NCBI GenBank assembly: GCA_028820455.1
Contig: JAPPJC010000034.1
Span: 1 to 34,157 of the forward strand
Direction: 5' to 3'
From: Acidimicrobiaceae bacterium
Lineage (GTDB): Bacteria > Actinomycetota > Acidimicrobiia > Acidimicrobiales > Aldehydirespiratoraceae
Length of the DNA stretch: 34,157 bases
Positions 1 to 9,599 of the stretch are shown here, piece by piece; position 1 is the stretch's first letter, and each line of letters begins with the position of its first letter. The notes under the pieces are model-generated. The model had not been told where the DNA came from and ran no database searches. It worked only from the letters and a program-made list of their open reading frames with translations. The translations under genes were made by a program, and so were the position numbers.

Positions 1-53
1 AGCGCGTCGGTCTGGGGGACCGAAGGTCGGGAGTTCAAATCTCCCCAGCCCGA
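1..53 (+). tRNA. tRNA-Pro (anticodon GGG), 3' portion only; 5' end lies outside the window
   Basis: Anticodon stem-loop TCGGT-CTGGGGG-ACCGA gives anticodon GGG; T-arm GGGAG-TTCAAAT-CTCCC; acceptor 3' strand CAGCCCG plus discriminator A; no encoded CCA. Confidence 0.85.
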
Positions 54-109
54 CTGACATCCGTATATCGAGGTAGACGTGCAGCGGACTCTAAAGACTA
101 CCCAAGCTA

Positions 110-214
110 GAACAATTGTCAAAGCCAGTGAACTTGTGGTACTGTCAGAATACAGTGCATTCAAGTTACCATCTGCTAGCTGGAACAATTGTCGAAGCCA
201 GTGAACTTGTGGTA
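110..214. repeat. Direct repeat pair, 32 bp (110-141 and 183-214), period 73 bp
   Basis: GAACAATTGTC(A/G)AAGCCAGTGAACTTGTGGTA occurs twice with one mismatch. Confidence 0.9.
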
Positions 215-298
215 TTAGGCTATGCCACAACCGGGTTTGTCTTGTCTTGGAGTCTCTGACTACATGCCTCAAGCTAGCAACGTATCGAAGCTGACGTA

Positions 299-559
299 AT
301 GCGTGCCGAAGTAGAACAGATCATAGAGATAATCAGGCCGGCCATTCAAGCTGACCAGGGTGACATCGAACTGATAGAAGTAGATGAAGCTACCGGTGTT
401 GTAACGGTTGAGCTTCAAGGGGCTTGTGTTACCTGTCCCGCTTCTACGCAAACTCTTAAAGCTGGCATTGAACGCATCTTGAAAGATCGCGTGGAAGGTA
501 TAACTGAGGTAGTGGAAGTCAACGCTCTGGGGATGAGCGAAATGTTCGTTACACTCTAA
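299..559 (+). CDS. NifU C-terminal domain / Nfu-type Fe-S scaffold protein
   Basis: 86 aa; IIRPAIQADQGDIELIEVDEATGVVTVELQGACVTCPAS with the CxxC motif typical of the NifU C-terminal domain. Confidence 0.85.
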   Translation: MRAEVEQIIEIIRPAIQADQGDIELIEVDEATGVVTVELQGACVTCPASTQTLKAGIERILKDRVEGITEVVEVNALGMSEMFVTL

Positions 560-611
560 CTTCGAGATAGTGGGCATGATAGAAGTGCAGGATTAGAACA
601 AGGTACTGGAA

Positions 612-2015
612 ATGACAGATTACGACTACGACTGGGTGGTCATTGGGGCTGGGCCGGCAGGCCAAGCAACTGCTATACAGGCATCCAGACTGGGAAAGCG
701 TGTCGCACTGATAGAGCGGCAACCCGATGTGGGGGGTGTGACAGTCGACATCAGCATTCCCAGTAAAACTTTGCGTGAAGCTGTACTTCATTTCACTGGT
801 TACAACGAGCGCAAGATATACGGTGTTGCCGAGTCAATGAAAAAAGACATCAAAATGAGTGATTTGATGGTCAGAACCAGTTATGTCATACAAAACCAAA
901 CTGAAACTTTGCGCACGCAAATCATCCGAGCCAAAGTTGAGGTAATAAACGCAGAAGCCTCTTTTATCGACCGCCATACGATAGGACTCGCCTCAGATGA
1001 AGGTCGGACTCAACGTACTATCACAACAGACAAGGCTTGTATCGCTGTAGGAACATCTTCCACTAAGCCGCCTATGGTATATACCGATGGCAAGCTGATT
1101 TTTGTGAGCGACGATATCCTCAACCTGCAAGAACTGCCACGTACATTGACCATAGTGGGTGCTGGCCCTATAGGCCTAGAGTACTGTTGCACATTTGCGG
1201 CTTTAGGCATTAGAGTCACTCTGATAAACAAGAATTCACGAATGTTGACTTTTGCCGATGATGAGATAGTGGACACGCTTGTCTATTACCTCCGACAAGA
1301 GGGGGTACTACTTCGTTTGGGGGAAGAAGTCTTGGATATTGAATACTTGAGGGATGATGCGGGCGACGGCATCCGAGTCATACTCGCCAGCGGAAAGCAG
1401 ATAATAAGCGACGCGGTTATGTATTGTGTGGGTCGTACTGGCAATACTGCCTCTTTGAACCTCGAAGCAGTAGGCATAAAAGCAGATGACCGCCGACGTT
1501 TGAAAGTCGATGAGCATTATCAAACATCTGTAGAAGGTATCTACGCAGTAGGCGGGGTGATTGGTTTCCCTGATCTTGTGTCGACATCTCAGATTCAGGG
1601 GCGCCTGGCTGCGAAACACGCATTCGGTGCACCCACGAAAAGCTATGCAGGTCTATTTCCTTACATGGTGAAAACTATTCCTGAAATGGCGATGGTAGGC
1701 AAGACAGAACTCGAACTCACCGAAGAAGGCATCCCCTATGAGGTGGGCAAAGCACGTTATCAGGATGCCGTCAAGAATGTGATCACCGGCAACAATGACG
1801 GTCTTTTGAAGCTGATCTTCAACATTGAGAACCGCCTCCTTTTAGGGGTGCATATCATTGGTGAAGACGCCGCAGAGTTGATTCACATAGGACAGGCCGT
1901 AATCGCTCATGGTGGCACCGTAGACTACTTTTTAGAAAGCGTGATCAGCTATCCCACGCTGGCTGAATGCTATGTTACCGCAGCATTGGACGGGGTTGAC
2001 CGTCTGCGGCTCTAG
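612..2015 (+). CDS. sthA: FAD-dependent pyridine nucleotide-disulfide oxidoreductase family, SthA-like (Si-specific NAD(P)+ transhydrogenase)
   Basis: N-terminal GAGPAGQATAIQASRLGKRVALIE (FAD site), second Rossmann GAGPIGLEY, YAVGGVIG, dimerisation domain. The active-site region reads VGGVTVDISIPSKTLREAV. Confidence 0.8.
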   Translation: MTDYDYDWVVIGAGPAGQATAIQASRLGKRVALIERQPDVGGVTVDISIPSKTLREAVLHFTGYNERKIYGVAESMKKDIKMSDLMVRTSYVIQNQTETLRTQIIRAKVEVINAEASFIDRHTIGLASDEGRTQRTITTDKACIAVGTSSTKPPMVYTDGKLIFVSDDILNLQELPRTLTIVGAGPIGLEYCCTFAALGIRVTLINKNSRMLTFADDEIVDTLVYYLRQEGVLLRLGEEVLDIEYLRDDAGDGIRVILASGKQIISDAVMYCVGRTGNTASLNLEAVGIKADDRRRLKVDEHYQTSVEGIYAVGGVIGFPDLVSTSQIQGRLAAKHAFGAPTKSYAGLFPYMVKTIPEMAMVGKTELELTEEGIPYEVGKARYQDAVKNVITGNNDGLLKLIFNIENRLLLGVHIIGEDAAELIHIGQAVIAHGGTVDYFLESVISYPTLAECYVTAALDGVDRLRL

Positions 2016-2069
2016 CCGCTGCTGTCAATAGCACGCTGACGGTTTTCAGAGCTTGTGGTCTGTGCTTTT

Positions 2070-4121
2070 ATGGGTAGGGCAATCGGGAGCACTAAGTCAT
2101 CCTTGGGAGTGGACGTAGGAGGAACTTTTACCGATATCGTCTTTTGGGATGGTGGCGATATAACCGTTGGCAAGGTGCCGACAACCCTCCACGATCAAAG
2201 TGAAGGCGTCATGAACAGTGCCCGAGGTATTGTGCCATTGGAGGGTACTGTAGATCTGCTACATGGCACCACCGTGGCCACTAATGCTCTGCTCGAAAGA
2301 CGTGGAGCCAGAACTCTACTTGTGACCGACGCGGGTTTTGAGTCTCTGATTGAAATCGCCCGGCAGAACCGGCCTTCTCTTTACGACCCATTTGTGGATC
2401 GACCGTTTCCTCTAGCACCGTCGGAGCTGCGTCTTGGAGTCGATATCTCAGAAGCCGCTACCGCTGTCGAACTAGACGAAATAGTCGACGACATTGTTGC
2501 AATGATCGCCGAGCATCAAGCTGAAGCGGTTGCAGTCTGCTTACTGGATTCGTATGTCGATCCATCACAGGAAAACCGTCTGAGTCGCCGATTACGTGAG
2601 CGTCTCCTAGATGACTGTGGGACTGGCAAGTCCAAAAGATCCACTGGGTTCACTGTACCTGTTTCGGCTTCTGCTGAAGTAGTAGCCGAGTTCAGGGAAT
2701 ATGAACGTTTCTCGACTACAGTGATGAACGCTTTTTTGTCGCCGGAAGTGAAACGATATGTCAACAATCTGGCAGAGCGTGCCAAAGCAGCGGGTTTTGT
2801 AGACAAGATCGCTGTTATGCGCTCTTCAGGTGGTCTGATATCTCTTACTCATACAGCAGATTTTCCCACTGCTATTTTACTTTCAGGGCCGGCTGGTGGT
2901 GTGATTGCCAGTGCAGCCCTTGGTGAGCGTATGGGTTGCGATGCTTTGATATCATTCGACATGGGTGGCACCTCCACGGATGTCTGCCGTGTGTTCGAAG
3001 GCCGTCCACAACTGGTTTATAATCGTGAAATAGCCGGATATGCAAGCCTGATGCCGTCTGTTGCAGTGCATACTGTGGGAGCTGGTGGAGGGTCGATTGC
3101 CTGGGCTGACAGCGGTGGTGCCTTGCGGGTGGGACCACGTTCGGCGGGAGCAACACCTGGACCCGCTTGCTACGATGAAGGCGGAGTTGAACCTACCGTT
3201 ACCGACGCTGATCTATTGTTGGGCCGTCTTCACCCGAGTGCTGATTTAGCTGGTGCTGTCTCATTGAACTACGCTCTCGCCTTTTCTGTTTGCAAGCAAC
3301 TTGGGGAGAAGCTTTCGCTGGGGCCTGTGGACACAGCACTTGGAGTGTTATCTGTGGTGGAGTCACATATGGCCCATGCCATCCGCTCTGTGTCAGTGGA
3401 GCAAGGCACAGATCCTCGTGATGCCACATTGGTGGCTTTCGGAGGTGCAGGTGGTTTACATGCCACGGCTTTGGCGAAGTCCTTGGATATGCGACAGGTG
3501 ATCATCCCACCTTACGCAGGAGTATTTTCAGCTTTCGGATTGCTGCTCAGTGCTCCTAGAGTTGATCTTGCGCAAACCGTCAATCTAGAAGACAGCGAAT
3601 GGAACTTTTTGCCGGTTATCGCTGAGCGACTGATCGCTGAGGGGTGTGAGCGGATCAAATCTGATAGCGGCCGAGGAGCGCGAACAGTAGAGCTTGTAGT
3701 GGATATGCGTTATGCGGGTCAAGCCCATGAGACTTCGGTCATGTACGAGTTGGGGGAGTCTTGGCATGACCTGCGTGACAAGTTCCACTTCCAGCATGCT
3801 CAGCGCAACGGTTTTGCACTCACGGATGAACCTGTGGAGATAGTGACTGTACGTGCAGAAGTCGTTGGAGTGGCACCGCTGGAATGGTCTGAACTGCCAG
3901 ATTTCACACCAGAACGACATAGCAGTCCAAAGCTTGCAAAGCGCACTGTTGTCAGTTCGTCAGGACCTGTTGAAGCCGAAGTGTGGTGGCGGCCCGCCCT
4001 ACCGCCAGGTACGAACATCGAAGGTCCGGCCATAATCGAAGAAGGCGAATCCACAGCGTACATAGCTGCTGGAGAGCAGGCAGTTGTGCATGAGGCTGGA
4101 GCTTTGATGATTAGCTGGTGA
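2070..4121 (+). CDS. Hydantoinase/oxoprolinase family protein (HyuA-like)
   Basis: GVDVGGTFTDIVFWDG, LLHGTTVATNALLERRGA, LLSGPAGGVIASA, SFDMGGTSTDVCRV, AFGGAGGLHA. ORF track starts at GTG 2055; ATG 2070 is an equally plausible start. Confidence 0.85.
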   Translation: MGRAIGSTKSSLGVDVGGTFTDIVFWDGGDITVGKVPTTLHDQSEGVMNSARGIVPLEGTVDLLHGTTVATNALLERRGARTLLVTDAGFESLIEIARQNRPSLYDPFVDRPFPLAPSELRLGVDISEAATAVELDEIVDDIVAMIAEHQAEAVAVCLLDSYVDPSQENRLSRRLRERLLDDCGTGKSKRSTGFTVPVSASAEVVAEFREYERFSTTVMNAFLSPEVKRYVNNLAERAKAAGFVDKIAVMRSSGGLISLTHTADFPTAILLSGPAGGVIASAALGERMGCDALISFDMGGTSTDVCRVFEGRPQLVYNREIAGYASLMPSVAVHTVGAGGGSIAWADSGGALRVGPRSAGATPGPACYDEGGVEPTVTDADLLLGRLHPSADLAGAVSLNYALAFSVCKQLGEKLSLGPVDTALGVLSVVESHMAHAIRSVSVEQGTDPRDATLVAFGGAGGLHATALAKSLDMRQVIIPPYAGVFSAFGLLLSAPRVDLAQTVNLEDSEWNFLPVIAERLIAEGCERIKSDSGRGARTVELVVDMRYAGQAHETSVMYELGESWHDLRDKFHFQHAQRNGFALTDEPVEIVTVRAEVVGVAPLEWSELPDFTPERHSSPKLAKRTVVSSSGPVEAEVWWRPALPPGTNIEGPAIIEEGESTAYIAAGEQAVVHEAGALMISW

Positions 4122-4426
4122 AGCTTGCGATATCTGCCATTGGAGTCTGCTGTCTCCGTTTGGTGAGCGATATCCGAAGCCACAACATATTGAATTCCAA
4201 ACTCCGTCTGCCGTTGGCAGCCTGCTGTTTCTGACTGAGTAGGTTTGACTGATGAGTTGGGATATGTTGCTCGACGTTCGAAGTATGCCAGTGTATTTCT
4301 TTCATGAACCAGTGATATGTATCTGTCGGATATGCATTTGTCTTATGAACCAGTAGTCATTATCATGACAGAACTGTAATAGTTGATAATAGTTGATGAA
4401 AACAAGATAAACAGTAGGAGTGTTCT

Positions 4427-5740
4427 TTGTCCGATCAAACTTCAGGGTTTGAAACCCGCCAAATACATGCAGGCCAAACGCCTGATTCAGAAACCAGCAG
4501 TCGAGCTGTGCCCATCTACCAGACAACGGCTTACACCTTCAAAAGCAGCGAACACGCTGCTAACCTGTTCGCACTTGCAGAGATAGGCAACATTTATACC
4601 CGCATAATGAACCCCACACAGGCGGTTCTTGAGGCGAGGATGGCCAGCCTCGAAGGTGGCACGGAAACTGCTGTGGGTATTCCTGGGGCTTTAGCGTTGA
4701 GCAGTGGTCAAGCAGCTGAAACTCTCGCCATTCTCAACATCGCCGAAGCTGGCGACCATGTGGTATCGTCAGCTTCGTTGTATGGCGGAACGTACAATTT
4801 ATTCCATTACACGATGCCCAAAATGGGGATCGATGTGACATTTGTGAAAGATCCCCACGATTTGGATCAATGGCAGGCTGCAGTACGCCCAAACACAAAA
4901 ATCTTCTACGGAGAGGTTTTCGGCAACCCCGGCAACGACTTTTTGGATATCGAAGCTGTCAGCGAGATAGCCCATGAAAACGATTCACCGTTGATTATCG
5001 ATAACACGGCTGCTTCACCATATTTGGTGCGTCCTTTAGAACATGGTGCTGATATTGTGGTGCATTCAGCCACCAAATACATAGGAGGCCATGGTACCGC
5101 AATAGGTGGGGTCATCGTAGACGGCGGTGGTTTCGATTTCGGGGCCAGCGGAAGGTTCAAAAACTATATCGACCCCGACCCTTCCTATCATGGTTTGGCA
5201 TATTGGCCTGCATTGGGTGCTGGGGCTTTCATAATCAAAGCTCGAGTGCAACTACTACGAGACCTGGGGCCGGCTGTTTCACCGTTTAATGCTTTCTTGT
5301 TCTTGCAGGGGCTTGAAACGTTAAGCCTGCGGATGGAACGCCACTGCAGCAATGCCCAAGTGGTAGCGGAATACCTTGATGGACACCCGAAGGTGGAGGA
5401 GGTTTTTTACGCAGGCTTGACTTCTCATCCAACACATGACCGAGCTACCCAGCTCACAGGTGGACGCGGTTACGGGGCTATTCCGTCGTTTGTTGTGAAA
5501 GGCGGAAAAGAAGCGGGTCAGTGCTTTGTTGAGGCTTTAGAGCTGCATAGCCATGTAGCCAACATCGGCGACGTGCGCAGCTTGGTGATCCATCCTGCTT
5601 CTACTACGCACTCGCAACTAACCGAGGAAGAACAATTGTTGGCTGGAGTGCAGCCTGGACAGGTACGACTTGCTGTGGGCTTGGAAACCATCGACGACAT
5701 CATCGCCGACCTTGACAAAGGTTTTGCAGCACTCAGCTGA
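4427..5740 (+). CDS. metY: O-acetylhomoserine aminocarboxypropyltransferase / Cys-Met metabolism PLP enzyme
   Basis: TTG start preceded by [60 protein letters not shown], long C-terminal PLP-enzyme domain. Confidence 0.9.
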   Translation: MSDQTSGFETRQIHAGQTPDSETSSRAVPIYQTTAYTFKSSEHAANLFALAEIGNIYTRIMNPTQAVLEARMASLEGGTETAVGIPGALALSSGQAAETLAILNIAEAGDHVVSSASLYGGTYNLFHYTMPKMGIDVTFVKDPHDLDQWQAAVRPNTKIFYGEVFGNPGNDFLDIEAVSEIAHENDSPLIIDNTAASPYLVRPLEHGADIVVHSATKYIGGHGTAIGGVIVDGGGFDFGASGRFKNYIDPDPSYHGLAYWPALGAGAFIIKARVQLLRDLGPAVSPFNAFLFLQGLETLSLRMERHCSNAQVVAEYLDGHPKVEEVFYAGLTSHPTHDRATQLTGGRGYGAIPSFVVKGGKEAGQCFVEALELHSHVANIGDVRSLVIHPASTTHSQLTEEEQLLAGVQPGQVRLAVGLETIDDIIADLDKGFAALS

Positions 5741-5763
5741 TTGCGAGTGTTTTAGTCAGCCGG

Positions 5764-5795
5764 AGCCAGCCTGATCGAGAGAATGCGGGCTGGCT
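5764..5795 (+). terminator. Possible terminator hairpin downstream of metY
   Basis: Perfect 8-bp inverted repeat AGCCAGCC (5764-5771) / GGCTGGCT (5788-5795), followed by TTCC but no long T-run. Confidence 0.4.
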
Positions 5796-5823
5796 TTCCA
5801 CTTTCCAGTGGGGCCTTGGCTGG

Positions 5824-5867
5824 CTTTCCATCCAGTCTCGCTTTCCATCCAGTCTCGCTTTCCATCC
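5824..5867. repeat. 17-bp tandem repeat CTTTCCATCCAGTCTCG, two full copies plus partial
   Basis: Copies at 5824-5840, 5841-5857, and partial CTTTCCATCC from 5858. Confidence 0.9.
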
Positions 5868-5950
5868 GGTGAGGCCCTATTCGCCGTTCAGTGTTGTCAG
5901 TCAGCCCAGTCGGTTGGGCGTTAGCTGCTATTTCGACTAGACGGCTAGTT

Positions 5951-7690
5951 TTATCGGATAGTCTGACTGGCTTTCAGTTGGGAGGCTATTCGGCCGGCTG
6001 TGTAGTGCGAAATATTGACAACGGGTATCTTTTCGAGTTTGCCGGTGGCTCTTTCGATAAGTTCGACTTCTCCTTGGGCTATGTCTCTACCCACTGTGAT
6101 TCTCCAGGGTATTCCTATTAGTTCTGCATCCGCGAATTTCACGCCGGCACGCACATCACGGTCATCGATGAGAACTTCCACTCCGGCGTTTTGAAGGTCC
6201 TCGTAAATTCGCTCAGCAGCTTCCATTGTGTTCCTGTCACTTATGTTGGTCACCGTGATCACCACCTCGTATGGTGCTACACGTGTTGGCCATGTCAAAC
6301 CCCGTTCGTCATGGTGGATTTCGGCTATGGCAGCTACTGCACGCCCTATTCCGATGCCATAAGATCCCATGGTGATCGTTTGTTCCACGCCTTTGTCGTC
6401 TAGCAAGGTAGCACCGAATGCTTCGGCGTAGCGGCGGCCGAGTTTGAAAATATGACCAGTCTCGATGCAACGGAGCATTTCAAGAGGTGCACCGCAGTGA
6501 ACACATGGCTCACCATGGTCCACACTTCGCAAATCAACCCACTGTGATACTTTCACATCACGTGACATATCTACTTGCGAGTAGTGCAGGTCATCTTTGT
6601 TGGCACCGGTTGTGAGCCCACTTTGGCTTTGCAGAACAAGGTCGGCGATTATCGGGTGTTCTGTAACGCCAACTGGTCCTAACGACCCGGGGTGAGCTCC
6701 TAATTTTTGCAACGTTTCTTCTGATGTTGCCGGTCGGATGTCTGAAGCACCGGTTGTGTCGCTGAGTTTTTGCAAGTTGAGTTGGTGGTCGCCTCGCAGC
6801 AGTGCCAACGTCAACTCGCCGTCCAACATCATAGCCATAGTTTTGATTTGACGGTATGCGGGTGCTCCACCCTTGAATTTTTCAAGATCAGCGATGGTGC
6901 GCACTCCTGGAGTAGGGAACGGAATCGGTTCATCTGAGGTTGTGTTCACTGTGTCTTCTGCAGGTGGGCTGACGGCTTTAGAGGTTGCGCGTTCTACATT
7001 TGCCGCATATCCGCATTCTTTGCAACGCACAATGTCGTCTTCGCCGATAGCTGATGGAACCACGAACTCCACAGAGGCGGTGCCACCCATAGCACCGGAG
7101 GATGCTTCAACTGCTATGGCATCCAAAGACAGCCGTTTGAAAGTACGACTATAAGCCTCGTAGTGGGCGTTGAAGCTGCGATCAAGTCCCTCATCGTCTA
7201 AGTCGAACGAGTAGCTGTCTTTCATAGCGAACTCCCGCACTCGCAGCAGTCCTGATTTGGGTCGTGGTTCATCACGGAATTTCCATTGGATCTGATACCA
7301 GATCTGAGGCAGCGATCGGTATGAGGAGATTTCACAGAATATCTGTGTGAAAGCTTCCTCATGTGTCATCGCCAAAGCAAGATCAGCCTGTTTGCGATCT
7401 TGCAGCCGAAACATTTCCGGGCCCATAGTGTCCCAACGGTCAGTGCGTTGCCACAGCCATGCCGGATGCATTGCGGGTAGCAGGAACTCCTGGGCTCCTA
7501 TCTCTTCCATGCCCTGCCTTACAACGCTCTCAACCTTGGCATGAACGCGAAGCCCCAATGGCAGCAAGGAATAGTGACCGGAGTGTAATTGCCTTATGTA
7601 GCCCCCGCGCACTAGCAACTTGTGACTAGCGGCCTCGGCATCTGCAGGTGCTTCACGCAAAGTGGGAATGAAACTTCCAGTCCATTGCAT
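5951..7690 (-). CDS. proS: Prolyl-tRNA synthetase, bacterial type with editing insertion
   Basis: 579 aa; MQWTGSFIPTLREAPADAEAASHKLLVRGGYIRQLHSGHYSLLPLGLRV, AMTHEEAFT, WKFRDEPRPKSGLLRVREFAMKDSYSFD, GSYGIGIGRAVAAIAE. Confidence 0.95.
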   Translation of the reverse strand: MQWTGSFIPTLREAPADAEAASHKLLVRGGYIRQLHSGHYSLLPLGLRVHAKVESVVRQGMEEIGAQEFLLPAMHPAWLWQRTDRWDTMGPEMFRLQDRKQADLALAMTHEEAFTQIFCEISSYRSLPQIWYQIQWKFRDEPRPKSGLLRVREFAMKDSYSFDLDDEGLDRSFNAHYEAYSRTFKRLSLDAIAVEASSGAMGGTASVEFVVPSAIGEDDIVRCKECGYAANVERATSKAVSPPAEDTVNTTSDEPIPFPTPGVRTIADLEKFKGGAPAYRQIKTMAMMLDGELTLALLRGDHQLNLQKLSDTTGASDIRPATSEETLQKLGAHPGSLGPVGVTEHPIIADLVLQSQSGLTTGANKDDLHYSQVDMSRDVKVSQWVDLRSVDHGEPCVHCGAPLEMLRCIETGHIFKLGRRYAEAFGATLLDDKGVEQTITMGSYGIGIGRAVAAIAEIHHDERGLTWPTRVAPYEVVITVTNISDRNTMEAAERIYEDLQNAGVEVLIDDRDVRAGVKFADAELIGIPWRITVGRDIAQGEVELIERATGKLEKIPVVNISHYTAGRIASQLKASQTIR

Positions 7691-7709
7691 AGCTTATAGT
7701 CGGTTTCCC

Positions 7710-8504
7710 TTATAGTCGGTTTGCTGCTGCTGTGGTTTGTTCGAACAGTTGCAAAGTCTGTTCCCAGGATTTTTGGGCTGCTGCTTCGTTGTAGTTGGAT
7801 GTGTCGGGCCAAGTGTAAGCATGGTCAGCTTCGGGGTGGATGTCTATTGTGACTCTATCGCTTAGCGGTGCGACTGCGTCTATGAAAGGTTGCATAGAAG
7901 CTACACTCATCGTCTCGTCAGCTTCGCCGAATCCTATGTACAGTGAACCCGGAAATTCTGATGCTGTCAGGTGAGGCGAATTGGGAGTGTCGTCCACCAG
8001 AAATGAGGGATGCCACATGGCACCTGCCACAAACTGCTCGGGTCTTTGCATCATTGTGTGAAACACAGCTCTTGCACCTACGCAGAAACCTATGCAGTAG
8101 ACCTGATTCGATTGTTTGGAGTTGTTTCCTTCTCCTTTTTGGGCCGCTAGGTTGTGCTTGTCGACGAGCTTCAGTGTGACATCGAGGTCCTGTTGGATGC
8201 CATCGTCGGTTAACGCAGCCAGCAGTTCATACATCCGAGGCTTGGCGGAGGGATCGGTGGCGAGGTCGTGAGAACTGAAACCTATCAGGCGTCCATGGCG
8301 ATGGTACAGATCCGGTACGAACACGTCATAACCGTGGCCAGCGAGACGTTGAGAAAACGCGTGAATGGCCTCTCGGATGCCTGGAGCATCGTGAAAAATC
8401 ACCACGGCGGGGAATTTTTCTTTTTTAAGGGGTTTCTTATGCAATACCGTCATGGGTTTACCATCACTGGTGGTATTGAAGATGGTCTCATGCACTTTGA
8501 ACAT
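7710..8504 (-). CDS. Dienelactone hydrolase family protein
   Basis: VIFHDAPGIREAIHAFSQRLAGHGYDVFVPDLYHR, nucleophile motif GFCVGAR, C-terminal HPEADHAY. Start set at MFKVHETIF (8504); the ORF-track extension to 8663 looks non-coding. Confidence 0.85.
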   Translation of the reverse strand: MFKVHETIFNTTSDGKPMTVLHKKPLKKEKFPAVVIFHDAPGIREAIHAFSQRLAGHGYDVFVPDLYHRHGRLIGFSSHDLATDPSAKPRMYELLAALTDDGIQQDLDVTLKLVDKHNLAAQKGEGNNSKQSNQVYCIGFCVGARAVFHTMMQRPEQFVAGAMWHPSFLVDDTPNSPHLTASEFPGSLYIGFGEADETMSVASMQPFIDAVAPLSDRVTIDIHPEADHAYTWPDTSNYNEAAAQKSWEQTLQLFEQTTAAANRL

Positions 8505-8777
8505 GGTCATAAATTGAAATCCTATCCAATACTTTCTAGACAGTTCCTTGTAAGGAATATATGTGTTAAAACCATTTAAGAATATAAGAATATATAGCCA
8601 CAACTTATGCAACTTTCGGATTTTGCACATGACATGTAGGCAAATTTCTTTCTTTTGCACCATTTATCCAGACTTATTCAGACTGCTTACGCAAACAACG
8701 GTGAGTGGCACCAACAAATGACAATGGTCGATACCTTTTCTGCTATGTAGTATTTGAAGACTGTAAACTTCAATACT

Positions 8778-9524
8778 GTGAGTGGTCACAGCAAATGGTC
8801 AACCATCAAACACAAGAAAAGTCAAACGGATGCTAGAAGGGGCAAACTCTTCGCCAAGTTGATCAAACAGGTGGAAGTAGCAGCTCGTGAAGGTGGCGGT
8901 GATCCTGATTCCAACCCGACATTGCGCACCATGTACCAGAAAGCCCGAGACAATTCTGTGCCTTTGGACACGATCGAACGGGCTATCAAGCGGGGCACCG
9001 GAGAGCTTGAAGGCGTGAACTATGTGCCTGTGTCTTACGAAGCTTACGCCCCTGCAGGGGTGGCACTCTACATAGAATGCCTCACTGATAACCGCAACCG
9101 CACTGGCAGTGATGTGCGCAGTACGCTAACCCGGGCGGGTGGTTCCCTTGCCCAGCCCGGTTCGGTTTCATGGCAGTTTGAACGCAAAGGCCTTTTGAAT
9201 GTGAAGGCCACAGTCGATGAAGATGAGCTGATGGTGGTGGCCATAGACACCGGTGCTGAAGATATCGTCAAATCCGAGGAAGCGTTCAGAGTGATCACTG
9301 AGGCCACTGAACTACATCTTGTACGCCAAGCTTTAGAGGATGCCGGCATCCCGTTTGACAGTGCCGATGTGGTCATGCAACCTACCACTACCGTAGTGAT
9401 CTCAGATGTTGCGACAGCTAAACAGATAGTGCAGCTGATGGACGCACTCGACAATCTCGATGATGTGCAAGAGGTGTACGCCAATTTCGATATCAGTGAC
9501 GAATTATTGGACTCGCTGGCTTAA
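8778..9524 (+). CDS. yebC: YebC/PmpR family transcriptional regulator / translation factor
   Basis: (V)SGHSKWSTIKHKKSQTDARRGKLFAKL signature; GTG start at 8778 preferred over TTG 8754. Confidence 0.93.
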   Translation: MSGHSKWSTIKHKKSQTDARRGKLFAKLIKQVEVAAREGGGDPDSNPTLRTMYQKARDNSVPLDTIERAIKRGTGELEGVNYVPVSYEAYAPAGVALYIECLTDNRNRTGSDVRSTLTRAGGSLAQPGSVSWQFERKGLLNVKATVDEDELMVVAIDTGAEDIVKSEEAFRVITEATELHLVRQALEDAGIPFDSADVVMQPTTTVVISDVATAKQIVQLMDALDNLDDVQEVYANFDISDELLDSLA

Positions 9525-9599
9525 CTTGGGCTCCCTGACTTCAGTCATTCCAGGAATGGGTCGGTTCGACGGGTGGCATTGGAATCACTGGCTTGACCA

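Noticed and set aside
4122-4426. SAM riboswitch upstream of metY
   Set aside because: I could not identify conserved SAM-I/II/IV core sequences; only generic repeats are visible.
8505-8663. N-terminal extension of the dienelactone hydrolase ORF
   Set aside because: The extension is AT-rich and lacks family similarity; MFKVHETIF at 8504 fits the family start better.
9068-9484. Minus-strand 138-aa ORF (and similar long antisense ORFs at 3800-4183, 26447-26944, 24648-25226, 33247-33948)
   Set aside because: They lie wholly or largely opposite strongly supported genes (yebC, hyuA-like, alaS, ATPase), are low-complexity Ser/Thr/Arg-rich translations, and lack recognisable domains.
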